Part shown: positions 7,292 through 15,320 of the stretch, one piece after another
How positions within the stretch are numbered: position 1 is the stretch's first letter
How the letters are laid out: every line of letters starts with the position of its first letter
NCBI GenBank assembly: GCA_030527385.1
Contig: JAUNAY010000012.1
Span: 1 to 16,481 of the forward strand
DNA from: Fusobacterium sp.
GTDB taxonomy: Bacteria; Fusobacteriota; Fusobacteriia; Fusobacteriales; Fusobacteriaceae
Length of the DNA stretch: 16,481 bases
Direction of reading: 5' to 3'
Program-made: the position numbers and the translations under genes
Notes under the pieces: generated by a model
The model's input: the letters and a program-made list of their open reading frames with translations, nothing else
Databases searched by the model: none
Told to the model about the DNA's origin: nothing

Positions 7292-8602
7292 TTATTTTTT
7301 CATTGCTCTTAATTTTGATTTACCGATTTTAATAGCTTCTGTAAGCGGTCTATTAGCTGGACAAATATAAGCACAAGAACCACATTCAATACAGTCCATT
7401 AAGTTATATTTTCCAATCTCTTCCCATTGTTCAAAAGCTGCTAATCTTGCAAACATAAGAGGTTCAAGTCCCATAGGACAAGCTCCTACACACTTTCCAC
7501 AACCTATACAAGCTTTTGGTTTGTATGGGTTTGTTTCTTCTTTTGTAAGTGCAAGAAGTCCAGAAGTTCCTTTAATAACAGGGGCTTCTTCTGAGAATTG
7601 AGCCATTCCCATCATAGGTCCTCCCATTACAAGTTTATCTACTATCTCTCTGTTTACTCCACAGTGATCTAATATATAAGAGAATGGTGTTCCTATTGCA
7701 ACCTTAACGTTTTTAGGGTTAGCTATTGCTTTTCCTGAAACTGTAACTACCTTTTCAATTAGAGGAATTCCATTTACTAATCCTTCATAAATTGCTGCTG
7801 CAGTACCAGTATTTTGAACAACTACTCCTACTGCTGATGGAAGTTTTCCAGATGGAACTTCTCTATTTAAAACTGCTTTTATTAATTGTTTTTCTCCTCC
7901 TTGAGGATATTTTGTTTTTAATGGTGCAATCTCTATTCCTGTACCTTCGGCAGCTTTCTTCATAGAAGCTATTGCTGCTGGTTTATTTTCCTCAATACCT
8001 ACTATTGCTGTTTCTACTCCAAGTATTTTTTTGATAATTTTGATACCATTGATTATACTTTCTGGGTGTTCAAGCATAAGTCTGTTATCAGAGTTTAGGT
8101 ATGGCTCACATTCTGCTCCATTTAGTAATAAAGTATCGATTTTTACATCTGCTGGAGGATTAAGTTTTACGTGTGTTGGGAAGCTTGCCCCTCCTATACC
8201 TACTATTCCTTTTTCTCTGATCATTGCTAATAATTCTTTTTTATCAGCAGTTTCCCAATTTTCGATTTTTGGTAACTCTGCCCAAGTTTCTTCGCCATCA
8301 TTTTCAATTATGATAGTTTTAATTCTTCCCATCAGTGGAAATACGTGTTCCTCAATTTTTTTAACTGTTCCACTTACTGGTGAATGGATAGGAGATGTTA
8401 AAAATCCTTGAGAGTCAGCTATCTTTTGCCCTTTAAGAACCTTATCTCCAATTGCTACTATTGGATCTAGTGGTGATCCTATATGTTGTAATAAAGCTAC
8501 ATACAACATCTTTGGTGCTGCTAGTTTTTCAACTGGCATATTTTCTGTCTGAAGTTTATTTTCTGGCGGATGTACTCCTCCTCTGAAACCAAAAAATCTC
8601 AT
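7292..8602 (-). CDS. rnfC: Rnf complex NADH-binding subunit RnfC
   Basis: Peripheral cytoplasmic subunit that reduces NAD+ (or oxidises NADH) through FMN and two [4Fe-4S] clusters. Order of parts in the 436 residues: an N-terminal beta-barrel-like region with GGVHPPENK; a glycine-rich nucleotide/FMN loop, GIVGIGGASFPTHVK (132-146), homologous to respiratory complex I NuoF; LLLNGAECEPY (158-168); a SLBB-like region; and two ferredoxin motifs (C365, C368, C371, C375 and C404, C407, C410, C414). Start: ATG with AGGAGA five bases upstream. First gene of rnfCDGEAB, with a likely promoter in the 97-base gap after pth. The gene order matches that of Acetobacterium and clostridia. Confidence 0.96.
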   Translation of the reverse strand: MRFFGFRGGVHPPENKLQTENMPVEKLAAPKMLYVALLQHIGSPLDPIVAIGDKVLKGQKIADSQGFLTSPIHSPVSGTVKKIEEHVFPLMGRIKTIIIENDGEETWAELPKIENWETADKKELLAMIREKGIVGIGGASFPTHVKLNPPADVKIDTLLLNGAECEPYLNSDNRLMLEHPESIINGIKIIKKILGVETAIVGIEENKPAAIASMKKAAEGTGIEIAPLKTKYPQGGEKQLIKAVLNREVPSGKLPSAVGVVVQNTGTAAAIYEGLVNGIPLIEKVVTVSGKAIANPKNVKVAIGTPFSYILDHCGVNREIVDKLVMGGPMMGMAQFSEEAPVIKGTSGLLALTKEETNPYKPKACIGCGKCVGACPMGLEPLMFARLAAFEQWEEIGKYNLMDCIECGSCAYICPANRPLTEAIKIGKSKLRAMKK

Positions 8603-8638
8603 ATGAATCTCCTTTCATAAAGTTAATTTCTACTAATC

Positions 8639-8667
8639 AGTTTACCACATTTATGTCCATTTAACAA
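8639..8667 (-). promoter_or_regulatory. Candidate extended -10 promoter of the rnf operon
   Basis: Minus-strand TTGTTA (8662-8667), a 17-base spacer and TAAACT (8639-8644). The -10 is preceded by TGG, giving an extended -10 (TGn). Each hexamer matches 4 of 6 consensus bases. It lies 36 bases before the rnfC ATG. I see no good terminator between pth and this site, so pth transcripts could also enter rnf. Confidence 0.6.
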
Positions 8668-8699
8668 TATGTTTTCATAATTTTTTGAATTCTAACTTT

Positions 8700-9260
8700 T
8701 TACTTTTTGTTATATTTCTGCATTATTCTGCCTAATTCAATATCTGACACCATATCTAATACACAGTTAGAAGCACTCTTTATCATTTGATCTACTGCTT
8801 CTTGTTCAACCTTATCAAACTGTCCAAGAACAAAATCAATAGTATCATTTTTACTTTTTCCTATTCCACATTTTATACGTAAAAATTCATCTCCTAGATG
8901 AGCAATAATAGATTTTATTCCATTATGTCCTCCAGAACTTCCCTTCTCTTTTACTCTTAATTTTCCAACTGGTAAATCCATATCATCATATACAACTATC
9001 ATATCTTTTTTAGGATCTATCTTATAAAAATTTACTACCGCTACTATGGAATTACCACTTAAATTCATAAAAGTCAATGGTTTTAAAAATAAAACTTTTT
9101 CTCCATCTATTGTCTTTTCACTCAATAACCCTTGAAATTTCTCTCTTTCCATTGTTATATTTAACTCTTTTTGCAAATTGTTCACAACTTCAAATCCTAC
9201 ATTGTGTCTAGTTTTTGCGTATTTATCTCCAGGATTTCCAAGTCCTACTACTAATTTCAT
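8700..9260 (-). CDS. pth: Peptidyl-tRNA hydrolase
   Basis: Essential cytosolic esterase that recycles peptidyl-tRNAs dropped from ribosomes by cutting the ester between peptide and tRNA. The 186 residues are a normal length for bacterial Pth. Near-invariant elements are present: VGLGNPGDKYAKTRHNVGFE with N9 and catalytic H19, TFMNLSG with N66, YDDMDLPVG with D92, and GSSGGHNGIKSI with N113. Start: ATG with AGAGGAAG just upstream. It follows the hairpin after sdaA and precedes rnfC. I found no convincing promoter in the AT-rich 51 bases between that hairpin and the start, though a weak one is possible. Confidence 0.96.
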   Translation of the reverse strand: MKLVVGLGNPGDKYAKTRHNVGFEVVNNLQKELNITMEREKFQGLLSEKTIDGEKVLFLKPLTFMNLSGNSIVAVVNFYKIDPKKDMIVVYDDMDLPVGKLRVKEKGSSGGHNGIKSIIAHLGDEFLRIKCGIGKSKNDTIDFVLGQFDKVEQEAVDQMIKSASNCVLDMVSDIELGRIMQKYNKK

Positions 9261-9311
9261 ATCATCTTCCTCTCTTTTTGTTTTTTTATTTAATTTCTCT
9301 ATAAAATTTTA

Positions 9312-9339
9312 AAGAGGAAAACTCTAAAGTTTTCCTCTT
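9312..9339 (-). terminator. Hairpin terminator after sdaA
   Basis: A perfect 12-bp stem (9312-9323 with 9328-9339) around a 4-base loop begins 5 bases after the sdaA stop. On the minus strand it is followed by TTAAAATTTTAT, a weaker U-tract than that of the rnfB terminator. Termination of the pheS-pheT-sdaA message is likely but may be incomplete, allowing read-through into pth. Confidence 0.75.
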
Positions 9340-9344
9340 AATTT

Positions 9345-10553
9345 TTAGCACTCCGCATTAAATCTAAATTTTGCCAATCCACCTAGAGATGTTTCTTTAT
9401 ACTCCTGTTTTAAATCTTTTCCTGTTTCTCCCATTGTTATTACAACTTGATCGAAAGAAACAGTATGTTTACCATCAGTGTATAAACTATATGCCGCTGA
9501 ATCTAAAGCTCTAGCTGATGCAGCTGCATTTCTCTCTATACAAGGGATTTGGACATATCCACCAACAGGATCACAAGTTAATCCCAAATGGTGTTCTAAT
9601 GCCATTTCTGCCGCATATTCTATTTGATCTAACGATCCTCCAAGTAGGAAACAAGCCATTCCAGCTGCCATTGCACAAGCTGTTCCAACCTCTGCTTGGC
9701 ACCCTCCTTCAGCTCCTGATATAGTCGCATTTTCTTTAACTATATTTCCTATTAGTCCAGCCACTGCCAAACCTTTTAAAATCTCTTTTTCTGAAAGCTC
9801 ATATTCCTCTTTTAAAGCGTACATAAGCCCTGGAATTATTCCACAAGCTCCACAAGTTGGAGCTGTAACAACTCTTCCTCCAGCTCCATTTTCTTCTGCA
9901 ACTGCTAAAGTATAAGCAAATATTCTTCCAAGAAATCCACCTCTACTGTGATTATTTCTTGCTTTTCTATAAAATCCTTGGGCTCTTCTTGAAAGTTTTA
10001 AAGATCCAGGAAGTACTCCAGTTTTATCTATTCCTCTTTCAACAGCATCTGACATAGCGTCCCAAATAATTTTTAAGAAATCAAATATTCCCTCTCCCTC
10101 AAACTCAGTTACATACTCCCAATACTCTTTTCTTTCATTAGCACACCAAGCTTTTATCTCTTCCATTTTTGAGTATGGGTATATCTTTGACGGAGTTCTT
10201 CTCTCTTGTCCAAGCTCCATTATAGTTCCTCCACCTACTGAAAAAACTAGCCATTCATCTTGTAAATTGCCATTTTCATCGTAAGCTTTGAATTTCATAC
10301 CATTAGTGTGGTACTCATAAACTTTTTCAGGTAACCATTTTATCTCAACTGGTGCTGGTTTTAAAGTTTCTATTATTATCCAATCTGTAAGATGCCCCTT
10401 CCCTGTAAGAGCTAGGGATCCATACAACTCTACCTCAAACTTTGATGCTTTAGGATTTTTTTCTTTAAACTTTTTAGCTGCTCTTTCTGGTCCAATTGTA
10501 TGTGAACTAGATGGTCCATTTCCCACTTTAAAAAGTTCTCTTAGAGAATCCAT
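9345..10553 (-). CDS. sdaA: L-serine dehydratase (L-serine ammonia-lyase), single-chain iron-sulfur type
   Basis: Converts L-serine to pyruvate and ammonia with a [4Fe-4S] cluster acting as Lewis acid. One chain of 402 residues holds the N-terminal (beta) domain, starting DSLRELFKVGNGPSSSHTIGP, and the C-terminal catalytic (alpha) domain, with APTCGACGIIPG (231-242). Cluster cysteines are C285, C327 and C338; the spacing of 42 and 11 residues equals that of C343/C385/C396 in the Legionella enzyme as I recall it. The last residue is Cys402, as in Legionella, where the terminal cysteine enters the active site and binds the fourth iron. It is about 50 residues shorter than E. coli SdaA. Start: ATG with AGGAGG five bases upstream. 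It begins 15 bases after the pheT stop, so it is probably co-transcribed with pheST. Likely an amino-acid fermentation enzyme. Confidence 0.95.
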   Translation of the reverse strand: MDSLRELFKVGNGPSSSHTIGPERAAKKFKEKNPKASKFEVELYGSLALTGKGHLTDWIIIETLKPAPVEIKWLPEKVYEYHTNGMKFKAYDENGNLQDEWLVFSVGGGTIMELGQERRTPSKIYPYSKMEEIKAWCANERKEYWEYVTEFEGEGIFDFLKIIWDAMSDAVERGIDKTGVLPGSLKLSRRAQGFYRKARNNHSRGGFLGRIFAYTLAVAEENGAGGRVVTAPTCGACGIIPGLMYALKEEYELSEKEILKGLAVAGLIGNIVKENATISGAEGGCQAEVGTACAMAAGMACFLLGGSLDQIEYAAEMALEHHLGLTCDPVGGYVQIPCIERNAAASARALDSAAYSLYTDGKHTVSFDQVVITMGETGKDLKQEYKETSLGGLAKFRFNAEC

Positions 10554-10568
10554 TTTTTCCTCCTAATG

Positions 10569-12956
10569 TTATTGTCTTATTTCCCCTCTATATTTTTTAG
10601 AAATAGTGTCCAATACTTTAGTTACAACATCATTTATCTCTTTTTCTTCAAGAGTTTTTACTTTATTTCTAAGAACGATACTAATAGCCACTGATTTTTT
10701 ATTAGCGTCTATTTTTTCTCCTTCATAAACGTCAAATATCTCTATTTTTTCAATTAATGGTGAAACTCTTTTTAAATCTTCAACCATATTTCCAACTAGA
10801 ATATCTTTATCTAAAACAATTGCAAGGTCTCTTGTTACTTCTGGATATTTAACTATTCTTTCATATTTTACAGCACTCTTAATATATTTTTCAGCTCTTG
10901 CTAAATCTATATCAGCTACATATGCTCTTTCTCTTTTTATATCCATAGCTTCAAGTACATCTGGGTGAACCTCTCCAAATGTTCCTATTACATCATTTCC
11001 AATTCTTATATCAGCACTTCTTCCAGGGTGGAAATTAATATTTGTGCTTCTTTCTAGTTTATATCTATTGATTCCCATATATTCAAGAAGTTTTTCTACA
11101 TATCCTTTCATTGTATAGAAATCATATGCTTTTGGTTTTGGATTCCATAAAGTTCTGTCTTGTCTTCCAGCAATAGCTATACAAATTCTTAAATCTTCAT
11201 TTGCTAACTCTTCTGCTGGAGTAAATACTTTTGATACTTCAAAGAATCTTAAATCAAATTGGTTTCTATTGAAGTTATCTCTGATATTTGCAAGCAGACT
11301 ATACATAAGTGTAGGTCTTACAATTACCATATCTTCACTCAATGGATTGCTTATTTCTATAACTTTATCTTTTATTTTTAAGATATCTAGTGCTTCTCTA
11401 GGAATAAATGTATAGTTTATTACTTCGTGTAAGCCAATCTCTTTTAAAATCTCCTTTAGATTGTCTGCAACTGAAATTTTGCTGTCTTTTAATCCTGATT
11501 CTATATCTTCAACTGGCATAACAGCTTCAATATTTTCAAATCCATACATTCTGATAACTTCTTCATATAGATCTTCTGGTCTTGTTAAATCTGTTCTATA
11601 TGTAGGTGGAGTAACAACTAACATATCTTGTGATAAAGTTTTTATTCCAAGCCCTAAGTTGCTTAATATTTTTCCAACTGTATCAAACTCAAGTTTTTTA
11701 CCGATGAAAGTATTTAATTTTGTTAAGTTTAGAGGAATTTCATATTTTTGTGGTTTTTCGATGTATTTATCTATAACTTCATCTAAAACCTCTCCAGAAG
11801 CTACTTCTGCGATTAAAGCAGCTGCTCTATCTATTACTTCTGGAAGATTTTCAATATCTAGTCCTCTCTCATTTCTATATCCAGAATCTGTTACAATTCC
11901 AAGTTTTTTAGCTGATTTTCTAATATTATCTGGTGTAAAGTATGCCACTTCTAAGAATACATTTTTAGTTTCAGCTTCTATTTGTGTAGCTTGTCCTCCA
12001 ATGATACCTGCTATTGCAATAGGCTTAACCTCATCAGCTATTACAAGCTCTCCATTTACAAGTTCTCTTTCTACTCCATCAAGAGTTGTAATTTTTTCTC
12101 CATTTTCTGCAGCTCTTACAATTACAGTATTATTTTCTAATTTGTCTAAATCGAAAGCGTGCATAGGTTGGTTATACTCAAACATAACAAAGTTTGTAAT
12201 ATCCACAATATTGTTTATAGGTTTAAGTCCCATAGCTCTAATTCTCTTTTTAAGCCATTCTGGTGATTCAGCAACTGTTACGTTTCTGATTACTCTTCCC
12301 ATATATCTTTTACATCTTTCTTTATCCTCTATTCTAACTTTTGCATAGTTATTTACAGAGTCTATAACTTCGCTTAAAGTGTATGATGGATATTTTACTT
12401 TTCTTCCATAGTAAGCAGCTACTTCTCTTGCTATTCCTATGTGAGACAAACAATCTGGTCTGTTTGGTGTAATTTCAAGTTCAAATATTACATCATCTAA
12501 TCCAGCATATTTTCTATATTCTTCACCTATTGGAGCATCTTCTGGAAGAATTATAATTCCATCTCCGTCCTCTCCAATTCCTAGTTCAACTTGAGAGCAT
12601 AACATTCCAAAAGATTCTACATCTCTTATTTTGCTCTTTTTAATTTTAAACTCACCAGGTAGTACAGCCCCTATTTTAGCAACTACTACTTTATCTCCTA
12701 ATTTGTGATTTGGAGCTCCACAAACTATTTGTAAATCTTCTTCTGCTCCAACATTAACTTTTAATAGTGTCAATTTATCTGAATTTGGGTGTTTTCCATA
12801 TTCAGTAATTTGTCCTATTACAACATTATCTAAATGTTTTCCTTGTATTTCGATAGCCTCAACCTCTTGCCCTATCATTGTTAAAGCATTTTCTAATTGA
12901 GGTATATCTTCTTTTATGTCTACGTACTGTTTTAACCAGTCTAATGAAATTAGCAT
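10569..12956 (-). CDS. pheT: Phenylalanyl-tRNA synthetase beta subunit
   Basis: Beta chain of the (alpha-beta)2 synthetase that charges tRNA-Phe and hydrolyses mischarged Tyr-tRNA-Phe. It is 795 residues, the usual bacterial length. Order of domains: MLISLDWLKQYVDI N-terminus; tRNA-binding OB fold with GKHPNSDKLTLLKVNVG (54-70); B3/B4 editing core with ITPNRPDCLSHIGIAREVAAYYGR and TLDGVER; B5 domain (roughly 400-470); catalytic-like core; and a C-terminal FDX-ACB anticodon-binding domain beginning near YPEVTRDLAIVLD. Start: ATG with GGAGGG four bases upstream. It follows pheS by 15 bases. All expected domains are present. Confidence 0.97.
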   Translation of the reverse strand: MLISLDWLKQYVDIKEDIPQLENALTMIGQEVEAIEIQGKHLDNVVIGQITEYGKHPNSDKLTLLKVNVGAEEDLQIVCGAPNHKLGDKVVVAKIGAVLPGEFKIKKSKIRDVESFGMLCSQVELGIGEDGDGIIILPEDAPIGEEYRKYAGLDDVIFELEITPNRPDCLSHIGIAREVAAYYGRKVKYPSYTLSEVIDSVNNYAKVRIEDKERCKRYMGRVIRNVTVAESPEWLKKRIRAMGLKPINNIVDITNFVMFEYNQPMHAFDLDKLENNTVIVRAAENGEKITTLDGVERELVNGELVIADEVKPIAIAGIIGGQATQIEAETKNVFLEVAYFTPDNIRKSAKKLGIVTDSGYRNERGLDIENLPEVIDRAAALIAEVASGEVLDEVIDKYIEKPQKYEIPLNLTKLNTFIGKKLEFDTVGKILSNLGLGIKTLSQDMLVVTPPTYRTDLTRPEDLYEEVIRMYGFENIEAVMPVEDIESGLKDSKISVADNLKEILKEIGLHEVINYTFIPREALDILKIKDKVIEISNPLSEDMVIVRPTLMYSLLANIRDNFNRNQFDLRFFEVSKVFTPAEELANEDLRICIAIAGRQDRTLWNPKPKAYDFYTMKGYVEKLLEYMGINRYKLERSTNINFHPGRSADIRIGNDVIGTFGEVHPDVLEAMDIKRERAYVADIDLARAEKYIKSAVKYERIVKYPEVTRDLAIVLDKDILVGNMVEDLKRVSPLIEKIEIFDVYEGEKIDANKKSVAISIVLRNKVKTLEEKEINDVVTKVLDTISKKYRGEIRQ

Positions 12957-12971
12957 TGTTCCCTCCAGAAA

Positions 12972-13988
12972 TTATTTAAATTTTTTTAAAAATCTTACAT
13001 CGTTTTCAAAGAATGCTCTAAGGTCATCTATACCGTGTCTTAACATAGTAACTCTTTCAATTCCAACACCAAAAGCAAATCCACTTACTTCGTTAGGATC
13101 ATATCCAACAGATTTTAAAACTTCTGGATCAACCATTCCACAACCCATAATTTCTAACCAACCACTATCTTTACAAACTCTGCACCCTTTTCCTTTACAT
13201 ACAGCACATTGTACGTCCATTTCAGCACTTGGCTCTGTAAATGGGAAAAAGTGTGGTCTAAATCTAACTTCTGTCTCTCCAAATACTTTTTTAACAAAAT
13301 GAGTTAATATTCCTTTAAGGTTTGCAAAAGAAATATTTTCCCCTATCATCAATCCTTCCATTTGGTGAAACATTGGTGTGTGAGAAACATCATAATCTGG
13401 TCTGTATACTTTTCCAGGACAGATCATTCTAAATGGTGGTTTATGATTTAGCATATATCTTACTTGAACTGGTGATGTTTGTGTTCTTAAAACTACATCA
13501 TCTGTTATGTAGAAAGTATCGCTCACATCTCTTGAAGGGTGTGTTTGTGGTATATTTAATGCGTCAAAATTATATTTTACCCATTCAACTTCTGGTCCAT
13601 CTGCCACGTCAAATCCCATCTCAATAAATATATTTTTCATAAAATTCATTGTTTCAGTTATTGGGTGTATAGTTCCAAGTTGAATATCCTCTCCTGGAAG
13701 AGTAATATCAAGTACCTCTTTTGATAATCTTTCCTCTTTTTCTTTTTGTTTTAGTTCAACATTTTTACTATCTAGTAAGTTTGTTATAAACTCTCTTGTT
13801 TCGTTTACAAGTTGCCCTAATACTGGTCTCTCTTCTGGAGAAAGATTTTTCATTCCCTTAGATATTTCTGTTAATTCTCCTTTTTTTCCTAATAATTTAA
13901 CTCTTATTTCTTCAAGTTCTTGTAAAGAAACAGCAGTTTCAATTCTTGACTTCGCTTGTTCCTTTAATTGTGCTACCTTTTCCTTCAT
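12972..13988 (-). CDS. pheS: Phenylalanyl-tRNA synthetase alpha subunit
   Basis: Catalytic chain that activates phenylalanine and transfers it to tRNA-Phe. Of 338 residues, about 1-95 form the tRNA-binding coiled coil. The class II core follows, with HPSRDVSDTFY (150-160), RTQTSPVQVRYM (168-179), motif 2 around CPGKVYRPDYDVSHTPMFHQ (190-209) and motif 3 GFAFGVGIERVTMLRHGIDD (303-322). C261, C264, C269 and C272 form a CxxC-x4-CxxC knuckle that could bind zinc; it occurs in many bacterial PheS but not in the E. coli protein. Start: ATG with GGGAGG four bases upstream. The 54-base gap to the phosphodiesterase gene is too short for a T-box leader. Confidence 0.97.
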   Translation of the reverse strand: MKEKVAQLKEQAKSRIETAVSLQELEEIRVKLLGKKGELTEISKGMKNLSPEERPVLGQLVNETREFITNLLDSKNVELKQKEKEERLSKEVLDITLPGEDIQLGTIHPITETMNFMKNIFIEMGFDVADGPEVEWVKYNFDALNIPQTHPSRDVSDTFYITDDVVLRTQTSPVQVRYMLNHKPPFRMICPGKVYRPDYDVSHTPMFHQMEGLMIGENISFANLKGILTHFVKKVFGETEVRFRPHFFPFTEPSAEMDVQCAVCKGKGCRVCKDSGWLEIMGCGMVDPEVLKSVGYDPNEVSGFAFGVGIERVTMLRHGIDDLRAFFENDVRFLKKFK

Positions 13989-14042
13989 TTTTCCTCCCTG
14001 TGTTAAAGGCTTCTTTAATTCTTTTATATATTTCTAATTATT

Positions 14043-14501
14043 TTAAGATCTTTTTTGAAGAAAATCAATATTTTCTTTATTTATTTTTAAAATTCCATAT
14101 TGACTATTCAAAACAGCTCCAGGATTAAAAAGAGTTATTCCATCTCTTTTTATTAGATCTTGTATATGAGTATGCCCAAATATTATTATATCACAATTTA
14201 ACTCTTTTCCCCTAGTTTCTATAATTCCATATGTTTGCTTAACTCCATAGTGATGTCCGTGAGCTAGAAAGATTCTATGTCCCTCTAGCTCAAGTACCAT
14301 CTCATCTTCACTACTTATATCGTAAAAATCACAATTACCTCTAACAATGTAATATTTTGCTTCTGGATGAACAAATGAAAGATTTTCTCCATCTTCACTA
14401 TGATCTCCAGCACATATTACAACATCAGGTTTTTCTTTTTCAAATATCGAAACTAATCTTTCTAATCTTCCGTGTGAATCTGATATTACCAATATTTTCA
14501 T
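14043..14501 (-). CDS. YfcE/MJ0936-family metallophosphoesterase
   Basis: Small cytosolic calcineurin-like phosphoesterase of 152 residues. Family members hydrolyse phosphodiester model substrates with two Mn2+ or Ni2+ ions; their natural substrates are unknown. All metal-site motifs are present: DSH (D8, H10), GD (D33), GNCD (N56), HGH (H81, H83) and GHTH (H110, H112), with NPG at 127-129 near the end. It is about 30 residues shorter than E. coli YfcE and close to archaeal/Firmicute YsnB-like members. Start: ATG following a purine-rich GAGAGAG about 8 bases away, a weaker site than its neighbours have. It lies 13 bases after the Usp-like gene and 54 bases before pheS, so it probably belongs to the gyrA-pheST transcription unit. 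No specific role can be assigned. Confidence 0.88.
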   Translation of the reverse strand: MKILVISDSHGRLERLVSIFEKEKPDVVICAGDHSEDGENLSFVHPEAKYYIVRGNCDFYDISSEDEMVLELEGHRIFLAHGHHYGVKQTYGIIETRGKELNCDIIIFGHTHIQDLIKRDGITLFNPGAVLNSQYGILKINKENIDFLQKRS

Positions 14502-14514
14502 AATTTTACTCTCT

Positions 14515-15285
14515 CTATCCTATAAATATAGGTGTTTTTGCATTTTCTAACAGTTTAATTCCATTTTTTCCTATTATCTTTTCAAAAAAATAACTTCTAC
14601 TTAAGTTACCCATTATAAAGAGATCATATTTAGCTATTCCATCTAAAATCTCATCATAATTATTAGTTTTTAAAACTCTATGATTCACAATTTTATCTTT
14701 GTCTTTTAAATACTCTAACAAAATATTATCATCTAATTCTAAGTTAATTGAGAAAGAATCAAATTTAGTTACCTCTGTGAATAGATTTGTAAATTGATAA
14801 CAACTTCTATTGATTTTAACACCATCATCATTTGCTATCAAAACCTTTTCTAAACTATTCAAAGGCTTTTCACCTATTAGAATAACTGATTTATAATTTC
14901 CTTTTAAAACTCCTACAATTCTCTCTGTAATAACTTCATTTTTTCCAATTAAAAGGGTGTCACACTCTTTCATCTTTTCTGTTACAATCTCATTTACAAG
15001 TCCAATATCAACCTCTAAAGGAGCATTAATTCCTTTATCTTTAAGCTCTTTTTCTAAACTTTCAATCTCCTCTTTTTCAATATCTGCCCAACCTTGCATT
15101 ATAAATGGAGATCTTCCACCTAACATCATTCCATCTGTTGATGCTGCTACAATTTTATCCCTTGACATATCTTTAATATACAAAGGATATATCTTGAATT
15201 TTAAACTATTTTGTAAATAAACTGCACTTTCAATAAGGTTTCCTCTATCTATCTCATTTCCAAATAAAAGTAATGCTTTTCTCAT
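14515..15285 (-). CDS. Degenerate tandem universal-stress-protein-like (HUP fold) protein
   Basis: 256-residue soluble protein that reads as two Usp-like halves. The first half (1-140) starts KALLLFGN and ends DTLLIGKNEVITERIVGVLKGN followed by VILIGEKP. The second (about 147-256) starts KVLIANDDGVKINRS and ends with a Usp-like segment: YDLFIMGNLSRSYFFEKIIG, then a helix and TPIFIG. In ATP-binding Usps this end reads G-x2-G-x9-G-(S/T). Here it is G226, S229, then G239-K240, so the second glycine and the Ser/Thr are replaced and nucleotide binding is doubtful. No membrane segment. Start: ATG with AAGGGGTGG four bases upstream. It begins 35 bases after gyrA with no terminator between them, so co-transcription is likely. 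The role is unknown; the Usp assignment rests on the fold-like pattern only. Confidence 0.65.
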   Translation of the reverse strand: MRKALLLFGNEIDRGNLIESAVYLQNSLKFKIYPLYIKDMSRDKIVAASTDGMMLGGRSPFIMQGWADIEKEEIESLEKELKDKGINAPLEVDIGLVNEIVTEKMKECDTLLIGKNEVITERIVGVLKGNYKSVILIGEKPLNSLEKVLIANDDGVKINRSCYQFTNLFTEVTKFDSFSINLELDDNILLEYLKDKDKIVNHRVLKTNNYDEILDGIAKYDLFIMGNLSRSYFFEKIIGKNGIKLLENAKTPIFIG

Positions 15286-15320
15286 AATACCACCCCTTTA
15301 TTTTGTGTAACCTTTTAATA

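Noticed and set aside
9261..9311. Promoter for pth in the gap after the sdaA hairpin
   Set aside because: TATAGA is present on the minus strand but no reasonable -35 lies 15-19 bases upstream; the bases there belong to the hairpin stem. Any A/T-rich gap would give a similar match.
11461..12348. Long plus-strand open frame of 295 codons antisense to pheT
   Set aside because: It lies entirely inside pheT, whose product matches its family from end to end. The antisense translation is Ser/Ile-rich with no recognisable domain, as expected from a shadow frame in AT-rich DNA.
13989..14042. T-box or other attenuator before pheS
   Set aside because: The gap is only 54 bases, with no specifier hairpin, no T-box motif and no terminator/antiterminator pair. 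The genes more likely form one operon with the upstream phosphodiesterase.
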